From NCBI GenBank assembly GCA_036262035.1, contig DATAJS010000023.1:217982-281981 (forward strand): a DNA stretch of 64,000 bases, read 5' to 3'. Of this stretch, positions 24,694 through 33,450 are shown piece by piece (positions within the stretch are counted from its first letter, which is position 1; every line of letters begins with the position of its first letter). The notes under the pieces are model-generated. The model saw nothing but the letters and a program-made list of their open reading frames with translations. It searched no databases and had not been told where the DNA came from. The stretch is from Burkholderiales bacterium (GTDB taxonomy: Bacteria; Pseudomonadota; Gammaproteobacteria; Burkholderiales; SG8-41). The position numbers were made by a program, and so were the translations under genes.

Positions 24694-25566
24694 ATGACGC
24701 ATCCGACGAAAGCGCCTCCCATGCAAATCGTTCCCTCGCCCGACCCGATCGGCGCCGAAGTGCTCGGTGCCGACCTCGCGCATCTTTCCGCCGCCGATTT
24801 CGCCCGCATCGAGGCCGCGTTCAACGAGCGCTCGGTGCTGTGCTTCAGGGACCAGCGGCTCACCGAGCCGCAGATGATCGCGTTCGCACGTCGCTTCGGC
24901 GACGTGGAGCGCATCTTCCTCACGCATTACGCGCATCCGGAGTATCCGGAGATCATGCTCGTGACCAACATCCGGGAGAACGGCCGCAACATCGGCCATG
25001 CGGATGCGGGTCGCGTGTGGCACACCGACATGTCGTACACCGAGCGCCCGCCGCGCGCGACGATGCTCTACGCGCTCGAAGTGCCGTTCGAGGATGGCGT
25101 GGCGCTCGGCGATACGATCTTCTCCAGCGCGGCGGCCGCGTACGACGCCCTGCCCCGCGACACGCAGGAACGGATCGCGCGCTTGCGTGCGATCCATCAG
25201 GTCGCGGGGCGCCGCGCGCGCACCGGCACCGGCCAGGAAGACCAGGCGCTGCGCCGTGAGCAACCCGCGGTCGTGCATCCGGTAGTGCGCACCCATCCGC
25301 ATACCGGCCGCAAGTGCCTGTACGTGAGCAAAGGCGAATGCGAAGGCATCGAAGGCATGGCCACGGACGAGGCGCTGGCGCTCATCGACGAGCTCGCCGA
25401 TCACACCATCGACCCGCGCTTTCGTCACGTGCACCGCTGGCGCGCCGGCGACCTCCTGATGTGGGACAACTGCAGCGTGCAGCACCTCGCGTCGCTCGAT
25501 TACGAATGGCCGAAGCACCGGCGGCTGATGCATCGCATCACCGTCGACGGCACGGTGCCGGTCTGA
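24694..25566 (+). CDS. TauD/TfdA-family 2-oxoglutarate-dependent dioxygenase
   Basis: A 290-residue Fe(II)/2-oxoglutarate oxygenase. The iron ligands are His110-x-Asp112 in VWHTDMSY and distal His264 (NCSVQHLA). The 2-oxoglutarate-binding arginine is in the HRRLMHR stretch near residue 277-281. The early GAEVLGADLAHLS is typical of TauD/TfdA. Members hydroxylate taurine, 2,4-D or related acids; the substrate cannot be inferred. An alternative ATG at 24721 would shorten it by 9 residues. The selenoprotein-like gene follows 10 bp after the stop, so the two probably act on the same compound. Confidence 0.92.
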   Translation: MTHPTKAPPMQIVPSPDPIGAEVLGADLAHLSAADFARIEAAFNERSVLCFRDQRLTEPQMIAFARRFGDVERIFLTHYAHPEYPEIMLVTNIRENGRNIGHADAGRVWHTDMSYTERPPRATMLYALEVPFEDGVALGDTIFSSAAAAYDALPRDTQERIARLRAIHQVAGRRARTGTGQEDQALRREQPAVVHPVVRTHPHTGRKCLYVSKGECEGIEGMATDEALALIDELADHTIDPRFRHVHRWRAGDLLMWDNCSVQHLASLDYEWPKHRRLMHRITVDGTVPV

Positions 25567-25576
25567 GAGCAAGCCC

Positions 25577-27253
25577 GTGCAGAAACTGACGGTCCTGAGC
25601 CCGGAAGGACTGGACGCGGTCAAGCGCACAGGCCCTGCGCCGCGCCTGAGCAGCCTCGAGGGCAAAACGGTGTGCGAAGTCTGGAACGGCGTCTTCAAAG
25701 GCGACGTGACGTTCCCGATCATCCGGGCGCAGCTTCGGGCGCGCTATCCGGGCGTGCGTATCGTGCCCTACACCGAGCTCCCCCACGCGCCCGCCACCGA
25801 CCATCCCGCGCGGCAGCGCGCGCTCGCGCTGGAGATCGCGGCGCTGGTGAAGGCGAAAGGCTGCGACGCGGTGATCTCCGGCAACGGCGCCTGAGGCACC
25901 TGTGCACCGGCCGCGGCGCGGCCGGCAGCGGAAACCGAGAAAGCGGGCATCCCGAGTGTCGTAGTGACGACCACAGGCTTTTCGGCGCTCGCGAAGCACA
26001 CCGGCAAGGCGTTCGGCGCCGATGCGCTGCGCGTCGCCGAGTACGCGGGTCCGCTCGGCATTCACGACGCCGACACCCTCCGCAGGAACATCTCCGAAGG
26101 CCTCGTCGAGCGTATCGTCGACGCGCTGACGGCCCCGCTCGAGGCAACCGTCTCTGAAAAAAGCGCGGAAGCCCTCAACGGCACGCCCGAAGAGATCGAG
26201 GCGCACTTCCGCGCGAAGGGTTGGACCGACGGGCTGCCGTTCGTGGCGCCCACGATCGAGCGCATCGAAGCGTTCCTGCGCCACACGCCCCGCGCGTCCG
26301 ACGAGCAGATCGCGCTGTTGCCTTCGGCCAACCTGCGCGCGACGCCGCGCAACATCGCGGCCAACGCGGTGATGGCGGGCTGCCGCCCCGAGCACATGCC
26401 GCTGCTGGTCGCGGCGGTCGAAGCGCTCGCCGACGAGCGCTGCAGCCTCGACAACCTCGGGAGCTCGTCCGGCATCGTCCCGTTCGCGATCGTCAACGGC
26501 CCCATGGCGAAAGCGCTCGATATCGCAGGCGGTCCGCAGGCGATCTCGCGCGGCGCGAATCCCGCGATCGGCCGCGCGCTCGGGCTCATCGTGCGCAACA
26601 TCGCAGGCTTCAGGCCGGGCGCGAGCTACATGGGAACGTTCGGCTACATCCTGCCGTTCGTGCTCGCGGAGAACGAAGACGAAAGCCCGTGGGAGCCGTT
26701 TCACGTGACTCACGGTTTCCCGCCCGATGCGAGCACGGTGACCATCGGCGTGACGAACAACTGGGGGTCGTCACCGGCGCCCTACGACACCGCCGATCTC
26801 TCCGGCGCGGACGTCGCGCTCGAGCTCATCGGCCGCGAGGTGACCAAGAAGACGCGGCTCTTCAACTTCCCCGCGATCGGCGACGACGCCGAGCACGTGA
26901 TGGTGACGGTGCTGATGTCGCCGCCGGTGGCGAAATCGCTCGCCGCCGCGGGCTATTCCAAGCGTGCGGTGCAGGAGCACGTCTACGAGCACGCGCGCAT
27001 GCGCCTCGCCGATTTCGACTGGATGCTCAAGTACACCGCGACGATGCGCACCACCGCGCGCGAGCGCGTCGAAGCCGGGGTGCTGCCGCTGGAATTCGCC
27101 GGAAACCCCGACGATCCCGTGCGCGTGCTGTCGAGCCCCGACCTCGTGCACGTGATCGTCTGCGGCGACCCGGGCCGCAACCGGCTCATGGTGATGGAAG
27201 GCGGACACACGCGGCCGACGACGCGGGTCATCGTGCCCGCCCGCTTACCGTAG
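25577..27253 (+). CDS. candidate selenoprotein: UGSC-family domain with in-frame TGA (Sec106) fused to a large C-terminal domain
   Basis: From a GTG at 25577 one frame runs to 27253 (558 residues), interrupted only by a TGA at 25892-25894. Reading it as selenocysteine gives SGNGA-U106-G-T-C109-AP, the U/C-G-x-C motif of UGSC-family (seleno)proteins. Downstream the frame continues without break: EKAGIPSVVV, TTTGFSALA, LRVAEYAGPLG. Coding composition is unchanged across the TGA. A perfect 8-bp GC stem with a 3-base loop starts 12 bp after it, where a bacterial SECIS belongs. From about residue 195 a second domain begins (GTPEEIEAHFRAKGWTDGLP, then NAVMAGCRPEHMP and ENEDESPWEP), known to me as a separate protein often mis-called thiol-disulfide isomerase; here it is fused. 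The reaction is unknown. Alternative: a nonsense-mutated gene, but nothing else in it is damaged. Confidence 0.8.
25895..25930 (+). promoter_or_regulatory. SECIS-like hairpin after the in-frame TGA
   Basis: CCGGCCGC (25907-25914) and GCGGCCGG (25918-25925) are perfectly complementary and enclose a GGC loop at 25915-25917, 24-26 bases from the T of TGA. A second small palindrome, GCAC-CT-GTGC, lies at 25896-25905. Bacterial SECIS elements are stem-loops inside the coding region shortly after the UGA with a G-containing apical loop. Position fits; pairing with SelB is inference. Confidence 0.6.
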
Positions 27254-27286
27254 GGCGCGCCGGCACGGCAACCGCCCCACTGCGCA

Positions 27287-28426
27287 TCATCCGCCGAGCG
27301 GCCCGGAGACCGCGTCGAAGGCGTATTCCCGCCCGGGCTCGTTGCCTTTCAGACTGTCCGCGTCGGGCTCGCCGAGGTAACGGTCGCCGCGCCTGGCTGC
27401 CTCGTCGGTCGCGGCGCGGGCGCGAGGCGCACGCGTTCGTTGATAGAGCGCGAAGGCTTGCTCCGGCGTGGCTTCGGACTTCAGGCAGCGCGTCAGAATC
27501 ATCGCATCTTCGATCGCATTGGCCGCGCCCTGCCCCAGGAACGGCAGCATCGGATGGGCGGCATCGCCGAGCAGCACCACGCGGCCGGAAGACCACTCGT
27601 CGAGCCACGGACGGCCGAACAGGCCCCACTTGAACACCTGGCCGGCCCGGGAAATGACGGTTCGGGTGCCTTCGTCGAAGCTCGAGAACTCCTCGAGGAA
27701 CTCGTCGCGCGGCGCCGGTATCATCCAGCCTTCCGCTTCCCATTGCTCCCGGTGCGCGACGGCGACGAAATTCAGCAATTCGCCGCGGCGGACCAGATAA
27801 CGGTTGATGTGCCGGCCCTGCCCGAAGGCGACTGCCGATTCACACAAGTGCGCAGGCAGATCGGCGGTATCGACCAGGCCTCGCCAGGCGACGAACCCCG
27901 CAAAAACCGGCGGCGCCGGGTGGAACAGCGCTTCGCGGATCGTCGAACGTATGCCGTCGGCCGCGATCACCACATCCGCGATCTCCGAGCGGCCGTCGGC
28001 GAACGTCAGCTGCGCCTGTTTATCGCGCGGCTCGACCCGGTCCACGCAGGCTCCGAGCTTCAGCGCCCCCGGAGCGGTCTCGCCCAGGCGCGTGATCAGC
28101 GCATGCTGCAAGTCCCAGCGGTGCAGGCGTAAATAGGGCGCGCCGTAGATCTCGCGAAAGTCCCTGGTCATCATGCGGAAGATGACCTGGCCGGTGCGGT
28201 AATGCCGGTATTCGGTTTGCGGCGGAGTCACCGCGGTCGCTTCGAGCTGCGGCCCGAGGCCGAGGTGGTAGAGCACTCGTGTCGCATTGGGCGCAAGCGT
28301 GATTCCCGCGCCCTGATCGACCAGCTGCGGCGAGCGCTCGTACACGGTAACGGCGAAGCCTGCCTGAGTCATGGCCAGGGCGGTGGTGAGGCCGCCGATG
28401 CCGCCGCCTACAATCGCGATCTTCAT
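27287..28426 (-). CDS. FAD-dependent monooxygenase (salicylate hydroxylase-like)
   Basis: A 379-residue class A flavoprotein hydroxylase. Dinucleotide motif GGGIGG at residues 7-12, DG motif in AADGIRSTIR, and the GDAAHPMLP motif that contacts FAD ribityl and phosphate, followed by GQGAANAIEDA. The family uses NAD(P)H and O2 to hydroxylate aromatic acids such as salicylate or 6-hydroxynicotinate. The start at 28426 is the ATG just before KIAIVGGG. It converges with the selenoprotein gene and is divergent from a Bug receptor gene 76 bp away, which may import its substrate. Confidence 0.92.
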   Translation of the reverse strand: MKIAIVGGGIGGLTTALAMTQAGFAVTVYERSPQLVDQGAGITLAPNATRVLYHLGLGPQLEATAVTPPQTEYRHYRTGQVIFRMMTRDFREIYGAPYLRLHRWDLQHALITRLGETAPGALKLGACVDRVEPRDKQAQLTFADGRSEIADVVIAADGIRSTIREALFHPAPPVFAGFVAWRGLVDTADLPAHLCESAVAFGQGRHINRYLVRRGELLNFVAVAHREQWEAEGWMIPAPRDEFLEEFSSFDEGTRTVISRAGQVFKWGLFGRPWLDEWSSGRVVLLGDAAHPMLPFLGQGAANAIEDAMILTRCLKSEATPEQAFALYQRTRAPRARAATDEAARRGDRYLGEPDADSLKGNEPGREYAFDAVSGPLGG

Positions 28427-28502
28427 GTGCTCTCGCCTTCGTGCATGCTGCCGGTCCGTTTCTAGCATGCGTGCAATGTACAGGCCCCTTCGAGGAACAA
28501 CA

Positions 28503-29483
28503 ATGCATGCCCCTATCGTGAAGTGCATTTTCAGCATAGCCATCGCCGCCGGCACCGCGGGATACGCCGGAGCCCAGAGCTATCCCAGCAAACCGATCCG
28601 GCTCGTCGTACCGTTCGACGCGGGCGGCACTGTCGACACGCTGGCCCGCGTCGTCGCCGCGCAGATCACGAAGCAATCCGGCGCGCGCTTCATCATCGAC
28701 AACCGTCCCGGCGCCAACAGCGCGATCGGTGCGGCGGCGGTCGCGCGTGCGACGCCCGACGGCTACACCGTGCTGAACGTCTCGCCGTCGCTCGTGCTGA
28801 ATGCGCTGCTGCGCAAGGACGTGCCCTACGATCTGCACAAAGACTTCGTGCCGGTCACGAACCTCGGCATCGGCCAGGGCTACCTTCTCGTGGTGCGCGA
28901 GGACCTGCCGGCCAAGTCCGTACGCGAGCTGATCGCGTTAGCCAAAAACCGGGGCGACAAGCGCCTCACGTACGGCACCCCCGGCATCGGCAACGCGCTG
29001 CATGTCGCTTCGGAGATCTTCGCGATGAAAGCGGCCATACCGCTCCTGCACGTCCCTTACAAGGGCAGCGCGCCGGCGCTCACGGCCATCGCCGCGGGGC
29101 AGGTCGATCTCATGATGCTGTCCCCGGCTACGGTGTTTCCGTTCGTGCAGAACGGGAAAGTGCGGCCGATCGCCTTCACCGGGTCGGAGCGCTCGAAGGA
29201 GTTTGCGAACGTTCCGACGATGCAGGAAGCGGGCGTCGAGGACTGCGTCATCAAGGGCACCTGGGTAGGCTGGTTCGTTCCCGCCGACACTCCGCAGAAA
29301 GCGATCGCGGTGCTCGCCGACGACGTGAACAAAGCCGTGCACAGCCCGGAGGTCTCCAGGACCCTCGCGACCGGCGGATTCGACGCCGACGGCCGCTCGC
29401 CTGCGGAATTCGCGCGCTTCGTACGGGCGGAGTGGCAGCGCTATGGCGAAGTGCTCAGGAACGCGAAGATCGAGCTGAAGTAA
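28503..29483 (+). CDS. Bug/TctC-family periplasmic solute-binding receptor
   Basis: A 326-residue receptor. The start at 28503 has GAGGAACA upstream. The signal peptide ends in GAQ near residue 25, followed by SYPSKPIRLVVPF. Family marks: GGTVDTLAR, DNRPGANSAIGA, TPDGYTVL, HVPYKGSAPALT and NVPTMQEAG. No TctA/TctB genes adjoin. It is divergent from the flavin monooxygenase, so an aromatic acid is a plausible ligand. Confidence 0.93.
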   Translation: MHAPIVKCIFSIAIAAGTAGYAGAQSYPSKPIRLVVPFDAGGTVDTLARVVAAQITKQSGARFIIDNRPGANSAIGAAAVARATPDGYTVLNVSPSLVLNALLRKDVPYDLHKDFVPVTNLGIGQGYLLVVREDLPAKSVRELIALAKNRGDKRLTYGTPGIGNALHVASEIFAMKAAIPLLHVPYKGSAPALTAIAAGQVDLMMLSPATVFPFVQNGKVRPIAFTGSERSKEFANVPTMQEAGVEDCVIKGTWVGWFVPADTPQKAIAVLADDVNKAVHSPEVSRTLATGGFDADGRSPAEFARFVRAEWQRYGEVLRNAKIELK

Positions 29484-29521
29484 CGCCGCCGGGGACACGG
29501 TCCGCCCATGGCGGCGCAAGG

Positions 29522-29827
29522 CTAATCGTCCGACGCTTCCTCGACCTCGAGAATCGGTTTGTCGCTGAACAGATAGCGGCGCAGTTGCTTGTCCAGCGCC
29601 GGATCGCGGCGGCGCAGCCATTCGAGGAGCATCGCGGCGTGCTCTTTTTCCTCGTCGCGGTTGTGCGCCAGGATCTTGCGCAGCTCGTCGTCCCGGGCCG
29701 CGTCGACGCGCTGGTCGTACCAATCGGCGGCTTCCAGCTCCTCCATCAGCGACACGAACGCGCGGTGGCGGTCGATGGTCTCGGGCTTCAGTACCGACAG
29801 GTCTTCGTGCAGTCCTTCTGACGACAT
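29522..29827 (-). CDS. encapsulin-type ferritin-like protein (EncFtn family) without targeting tail
   Basis: A 101-residue two-helix protein matching the EncFtn family (MEELEAADWYDQR, AHNRDEEKEHAAMLLEW). The ferroxidase ligands known from the Rhodospirillum rubrum protein map to Glu30, Glu60 and His63, with Trp36/Tyr37 also kept. EncFtn forms an annular decamer that oxidises Fe(II), normally inside an encapsulin shell addressed by a C-terminal peptide. Here the protein ends soon after the second helix (EVEEASDD) with no such peptide, and no shell gene is nearby. It is the last gene of the rubrerythrin/Fe-S/DUF3501 operon. Confidence 0.88.
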   Translation of the reverse strand: MSSEGLHEDLSVLKPETIDRHRAFVSLMEELEAADWYDQRVDAARDDELRKILAHNRDEEKEHAAMLLEWLRRRDPALDKQLRRYLFSDKPILEVEEASDD

Positions 29828-29842
29828 GTGCGTTTCCTCTCT

Positions 29843-30439
29843 TCAGTTCAGGTCCGCGGCGAGCGAGTCGCGCACCGCGTCCGCGATGCGCACCGTGACA
29901 TCGTACGCCGCGTGGTCGATGCCGATCTCGACGTCCTCGCCGTGCTTCACGCGCGCCGCCATCTCCGGCGTGAGCTCGAAGCGCAGGAAGTGCACCGACG
30001 AGGTCTTCTCGTCGTTCTCGCGCTCGATGTCTTCGTCCGCGATCGCGTAGACGCGGTCGGATCCGGCGACGCGCACCCAGACGTGGCGCTCGATCCCTTT
30101 CAGCCGCTGCAGCGCCACGCGCCGCTCCTCCGCGTCCGGGTACTCGATCATGAACGTCGCTTTCCAGTTGCGGCCGTCCGGGATGAGCGCGTTGTACGTG
30201 TCGAGCTCCTCGGCGATGCCTTCGGGCTCGAAGATGCGCTCTATCCTCAGCATCTCCTGCACCTGGTACTGCATCGTCAGCCGGTCTTCGAACTGGACGG
30301 TGACGTTCGCGCCGATCGCCACCTGACGGATCTTCTTGTGCTCGATCACGCGCGCGCGAAAGTCCGACCGCTCCCGCGCATAGCGCTCGAGCGTGTAGAG
30401 GTCGTCGGCCGCGAGCTTGCGATCACCGGAGGTCGTCAT
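29843..30439 (-). CDS. DUF3501-family protein
   Basis: A 198-residue protein (LYTLERYARERSDFRARVIEHKK, then VTVQFEDRLTMQYQVQEMLRIERI). I recognise it as DUF3501, which is usually found beside a rubrerythrin and a two-cluster Fe-S protein of the GlpC/heterodisulfide-reductase type, exactly the setting here. Function is unproven; peroxide or iron handling is inferred from context. It starts 2 bp after the Fe-S gene's stop. Confidence 0.85.
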   Translation of the reverse strand: MTTSGDRKLAADDLYTLERYARERSDFRARVIEHKKIRQVAIGANVTVQFEDRLTMQYQVQEMLRIERIFEPEGIAEELDTYNALIPDGRNWKATFMIEYPDAEERRVALQRLKGIERHVWVRVAGSDRVYAIADEDIERENDEKTSSVHFLRFELTPEMAARVKHGEDVEIGIDHAAYDVTVRIADAVRDSLAADLN

Positions 30440-30441
30440 CT

Positions 30442-31785
30442 TCAGATTCCGTACGCGCGGCGCAGCAGGCTCATCGGATGCTCGGGCGGCGCGTCACCGT
30501 CGAGCCCGTTCCGGATCTGGCTTCCGGCCATCGGACAGTCGCTGCCGTAGTGGTCCGCGCCCGCCGCCTTGACCCGGTCGACCACCGGCCGCGCGATCTT
30601 CATCGATGCGTCGTGGAACTCGCGCTTCACCGCGTAGGTGCCGTCGTGGCCCGAGCAGCGCTCGATCGGCACGACCTCGGTGCCCGGCACCAGCGAGAGC
30701 GCGTCGCGCGTCTTGAGCCCGAGGTTCTGCACGCGCAGGTGGCACGGCACGTGATACGCGACCTTGCCGAGCGTGTTCCTGAAATCGGTGTTCAGCTTGC
30801 CTTCGGCGTGGCGCAGCATCAGGTATTCGAACGGATCGAACATCGCGTCCCTCACCTTGATCACGTCGGCGTCGCCGGGAAAGATGAGCGGCAGCTCCTG
30901 CTTGAACATGAGCACGCACGACGGGATCGGCGCGACGAGATCCCAGCCTTCGTCGACGAGCCTGGCGAGCACCGGGATGTTCGCGTCCTTCAGGCGCGCG
31001 ATCGATTCGAGGTCGCCCAGCTCGAGCTTGGGCATGCCGCAGCAGCGCTCCTCGTCGGGGAGCCGCACCGCGATGCCGTTGTGCTCGAACACCGCGATCA
31101 GGTCTTCGCCGATCTGCGGCGCGTTGTAGTTCCCGTAGCACGTCGCGAACAGCGCGACGCGGCCCTGCGTGCCGCCCGCCGCTTCGACGAGCCCGACCGC
31201 GCTCTCGCGGCGGGCGGCACGGCGGCGCAGCGTATCGCTGTGATATTCGGGCAGCACGGCGTCGGCGTGCACGCCGAGGACTTTCTCGAGCGCCTTTCGC
31301 ATCAAAGGCGTCCTGTTCGCGGCGTTCACCGCCTGCGCGACGACCGGTATGCCCGCGAGCCGGCCGACCGCGTCGGTGCTCGTCAGCACCTTGTCGCGCA
31401 GGCTCGTCCCGCCCTTCTCGAAGCGGACCGCCTTCGCGCGCAGCATGAGGTGCGGAAAATCGACGTTCCACGGATGCGGCGGCACGTACGGACACTTGGT
31501 CATGTAGCACATGTCGCACAGGTAGCAGTGGTCGACGACCTGCCAGAAATCCTTGCGGTCGACGCCGTCGAGCTCCATCGTGCTCGACTCGTCGATGAGA
31601 TCGAACAGCGTGGGAAACGAGTTGCACAGGCTGAAGCAGCGGCGGCAGCCGTGACAGATGTCGAAGATCCGCGTCATCTCCGCGAACAGCGACGACTCGT
31701 CGTGGAAGGACGGATCCTTCCAGTCGAGGGCATGCCGCGTCGGCGCCTCCAGGCTGCCTTCGCGCGGTTTTTCCTTCGTGCTCAT
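30442..31785 (-). CDS. GlpC/HdrD-like Fe-S oxidoreductase
   Basis: A 447-residue protein. Two [4Fe-4S] motifs come first: [11 protein letters not shown] and [13 protein letters not shown] (both Cx2Cx2Cx3C). Two cysteine-rich CCG-type regions follow: ATCYGNYN...CCGMP...[10 protein letters not shown], and HVPCHLRVQ...[11 protein letters not shown]...SDCPMAG. This is the layout of GlpC and heterodisulfide reductase subunits that pass electrons between a flavoprotein and a thiol or quinone. With rubrerythrin upstream it is probably an electron donor for peroxide reduction. The start is the ATG at 31785. Confidence 0.9.
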   Translation of the reverse strand: MSTKEKPREGSLEAPTRHALDWKDPSFHDESSLFAEMTRIFDICHGCRRCFSLCNSFPTLFDLIDESSTMELDGVDRKDFWQVVDHCYLCDMCYMTKCPYVPPHPWNVDFPHLMLRAKAVRFEKGGTSLRDKVLTSTDAVGRLAGIPVVAQAVNAANRTPLMRKALEKVLGVHADAVLPEYHSDTLRRRAARRESAVGLVEAAGGTQGRVALFATCYGNYNAPQIGEDLIAVFEHNGIAVRLPDEERCCGMPKLELGDLESIARLKDANIPVLARLVDEGWDLVAPIPSCVLMFKQELPLIFPGDADVIKVRDAMFDPFEYLMLRHAEGKLNTDFRNTLGKVAYHVPCHLRVQNLGLKTRDALSLVPGTEVVPIERCSGHDGTYAVKREFHDASMKIARPVVDRVKAAGADHYGSDCPMAGSQIRNGLDGDAPPEHPMSLLRRAYGI

Positions 31786-31800
31786 GGGGGGGTTGCGGGG

Positions 31801-31819
31801 CGGCGCGCCGGCGCGCCGG
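31801..31819. promoter_or_regulatory. GC-rich palindrome between rubrerythrin and Fe-S gene
   Basis: The gap between the rubrerythrin stop and the Fe-S protein start holds a self-complementary run, CGGCGCGCCGGCGCGCCGG, able to form a strong hairpin. It may lower expression of the downstream genes relative to rubrerythrin or stabilise the processed rubrerythrin mRNA. Confidence 0.35.
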
Positions 31820-31831
31820 CCCGCAGTGACA

Positions 31832-32248
31832 TCAGATCGCGTCGAGCGCCTTCTGGAAGCGGTTGGCGTGCGAGCGCTCCGCTTTTGCCAGCGTCTCGAA
31901 CCAGTCGGCGATCTCCGCGAAGCCTTCGTCGCGCGCGGTCTTCGCCATGCCCGGATACATGTCGGTGTATTCGTGCGTCTCGCCGGCGATCGCGGCCTTG
32001 AGGTTGAGCTCGGTGCCGCCGATCGGCAATCCGGTCGCCGGATCGCCGGACTGCTCGAGATACTCCAGGTGCCCGTGCGCGTGGCCGGTCTCGCCTTCCG
32101 CGGTTGAGCGGAACACCGCTGCGACATCGTTCTGCCCTTCGACGTCCGCCTTCGCTGCGAAATACAGGTAACGGCGGTTCGCCTGCGACTCGCCCGCAAA
32201 CGCCGCTTTCAAATTCGCTTCGGTCTTGGATCCTTTGAGCGCTGCCAT
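31832..32248 (-). CDS. rubrerythrin (short form, no rubredoxin domain)
   Basis: A 138-residue ferritin-like di-iron protein. Helix motifs: [34 protein letters not shown] and AERSHANRF supply the Glu/His iron ligands. The C-terminal rubredoxin domain of classical rubrerythrins (two CxxC) is absent, so an external donor is needed, possibly the Fe-S protein encoded next. It reduces H2O2 in the cytoplasm. It heads an operon transcribed away from oxyR, with about 150 bp of shared control region. Confidence 0.93.
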   Translation of the reverse strand: MAALKGSKTEANLKAAFAGESQANRRYLYFAAKADVEGQNDVAAVFRSTAEGETGHAHGHLEYLEQSGDPATGLPIGGTELNLKAAIAGETHEYTDMYPGMAKTARDEGFAEIADWFETLAKAERSHANRFQKALDAI

Positions 32249-32373
32249 CGTGTGCCTCCATGGGTTGACGCCCTCGCGCTTCCGAGGGCGCTGAGAATCT
32301 GCGTCGGCCTCCCGACCGGTCGACTATGACCCCGGCAGCGCAATCGATCAAACGATATATTTTGCTTAGAATG

Positions 32374-32388
32374 ATCGGTATATCCGAT
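32374..32388. promoter_or_regulatory. candidate OxyR/LysR operator (T-N11-A palindrome)
   Basis: ATCGGTATATCCGAT lies 13 bp ahead of the oxyR start and upstream of the divergent rubrerythrin gene. Its arms ATCGG/CCGAT are perfect and it has the ATC-N9-GAT (T-N11-A) form of LysR-family boxes. The surrounding 32350-32390 is unusually AT-rich for this genome. It is well placed for autorepression of oxyR and activation of the rubrerythrin operon. Confidence 0.55.
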
Positions 32389-32401
32389 TAGCGATCCGAC
32401 C

Positions 32402-33355
32402 ATGCGTGCGCCCCTGCCGTCCTTGCGCCAACTCGCCTATCTGGTGGAGCTGTCCGACCGCCTGAACTTCCATGCGGCGGCGCAGGCGCAGTTCGTCACC
32501 CAGTCCACCCTGTCGGCCGCGATCAAGGAGCTCGAATCGCTGCTCGGCGTGCAGCTCGTCGAGCGCGACAAGCGCACGGTGCGGCTCACCGAGGTCGGCA
32601 AGACGGTGACCGACCGCGCGCGCGACCTCCTCGCCGAAGCGGGCGACCTCGTCGAAGCGGCGCGCAGCGGCGCAGAGCCGCTGTCGGGCTCGTGCCGCTT
32701 CGGCGCGATCCCGACGATCGCGCCCTTCCTGCTGCCGCAGGTCCTGCCGCTGCTGCGCGAACAGCACGAGTCGCTCAAGCTCTACCTGCGCGAGGATTTC
32801 ACCGACCGGCTGCTCGAGCGCCTGCACGCCGGCGACCTCGACATCGCGCTCATCGCCCTGCCCTACGCCACGGGCGAGCTCTACGTGCGCGAGCTGTTCA
32901 GGGACGCTTTCCATTTCGTCGCGTACGAAGGCCATCCGCTGCTGCGCGCCTCGCGCATCGACGTGCGCAAGGTCGACACGCAGGACGTGCTGCTGCTCGA
33001 AGAAGGCCACTGCCTGCGCGAGCACGCCATTCAGGCGTGCGGGGATCGGCGGGCCACGTGGAAGGCGAAGGTCGAGGCGAGCAGCCTCTACACGCTGCTG
33101 CAGATGGTGGAAGGACGTCTCGGCGTCACGCTGCTGCCGCAGGTCGCGCTCGACGCGGGCCTGATGCGGAACACGCGTCTCGCGGCGCGGCCCTTCACCG
33201 CGCCCGCGCCGGCGCGGACGCTGGCGCTCGTCGCCCGGCGCACGTCGGCGCGGCACCGCGAAGTCGATCTGCTCGCCGAAGCGATCCTGGCGCAGCGCGC
33301 GGCCGTGGTCACACAGGGGCGCAAGCGCGCATCAGCTCACCGCGCTTCGTCGTAA
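32402..33355 (+). CDS. oxyR: OxyR-type peroxide-sensing LysR regulator
   Basis: A 317-residue LysR-family regulator. N-terminal winged HTH (about 5-65, FHAAAQAQFVTQSTLSAAIKEL); effector domain from about 95. The redox pair of OxyR is conserved: Cys204 and Cys213 with exactly eight residues between (HCLREHAIQAC), corresponding to E. coli Cys199/Cys208. Oxidation by H2O2 forms a disulfide and switches the protein to an activator. It is divergent from the rubrerythrin/Fe-S/DUF3501/EncFtn operon, its obvious target. Confidence 0.92.
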   Translation: MRAPLPSLRQLAYLVELSDRLNFHAAAQAQFVTQSTLSAAIKELESLLGVQLVERDKRTVRLTEVGKTVTDRARDLLAEAGDLVEAARSGAEPLSGSCRFGAIPTIAPFLLPQVLPLLREQHESLKLYLREDFTDRLLERLHAGDLDIALIALPYATGELYVRELFRDAFHFVAYEGHPLLRASRIDVRKVDTQDVLLLEEGHCLREHAIQACGDRRATWKAKVEASSLYTLLQMVEGRLGVTLLPQVALDAGLMRNTRLAARPFTAPAPARTLALVARRTSARHREVDLLAEAILAQRAAVVTQGRKRASAHRASS

Positions 33356-33450
33356 CGACGCGCGCTCGTCCCTCACCCACGCGAGCGCGCGGTCGCATTC
33401 GGCGTGCGTATATGCGTATAGTCTAGCGTCCGCCAACAGGAGACAGGTCG

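Noticed and set aside
21207..24923. A 1238-codon open frame on the minus strand opposite the c-di-GMP genes.
   Set aside because: Composition is dominated by Arg, His, Ala and Val from reading conserved kinase/GGDEF genes backwards; no motif is present.
25577..25894. Separate 105-residue gene followed by an independent 429-residue gene.
   Set aside because: Both lie in the same frame, the TGA falls exactly in the UGxC motif, and family sequence is continuous across the gap. Kept as the fallback if the organism lacks Sec machinery.
29522..30439. Encapsulin nanocompartment operon.
   Set aside because: Only the ferritin cargo type is present. DUF3501 is not a shell protein and the cargo lacks the docking tail.
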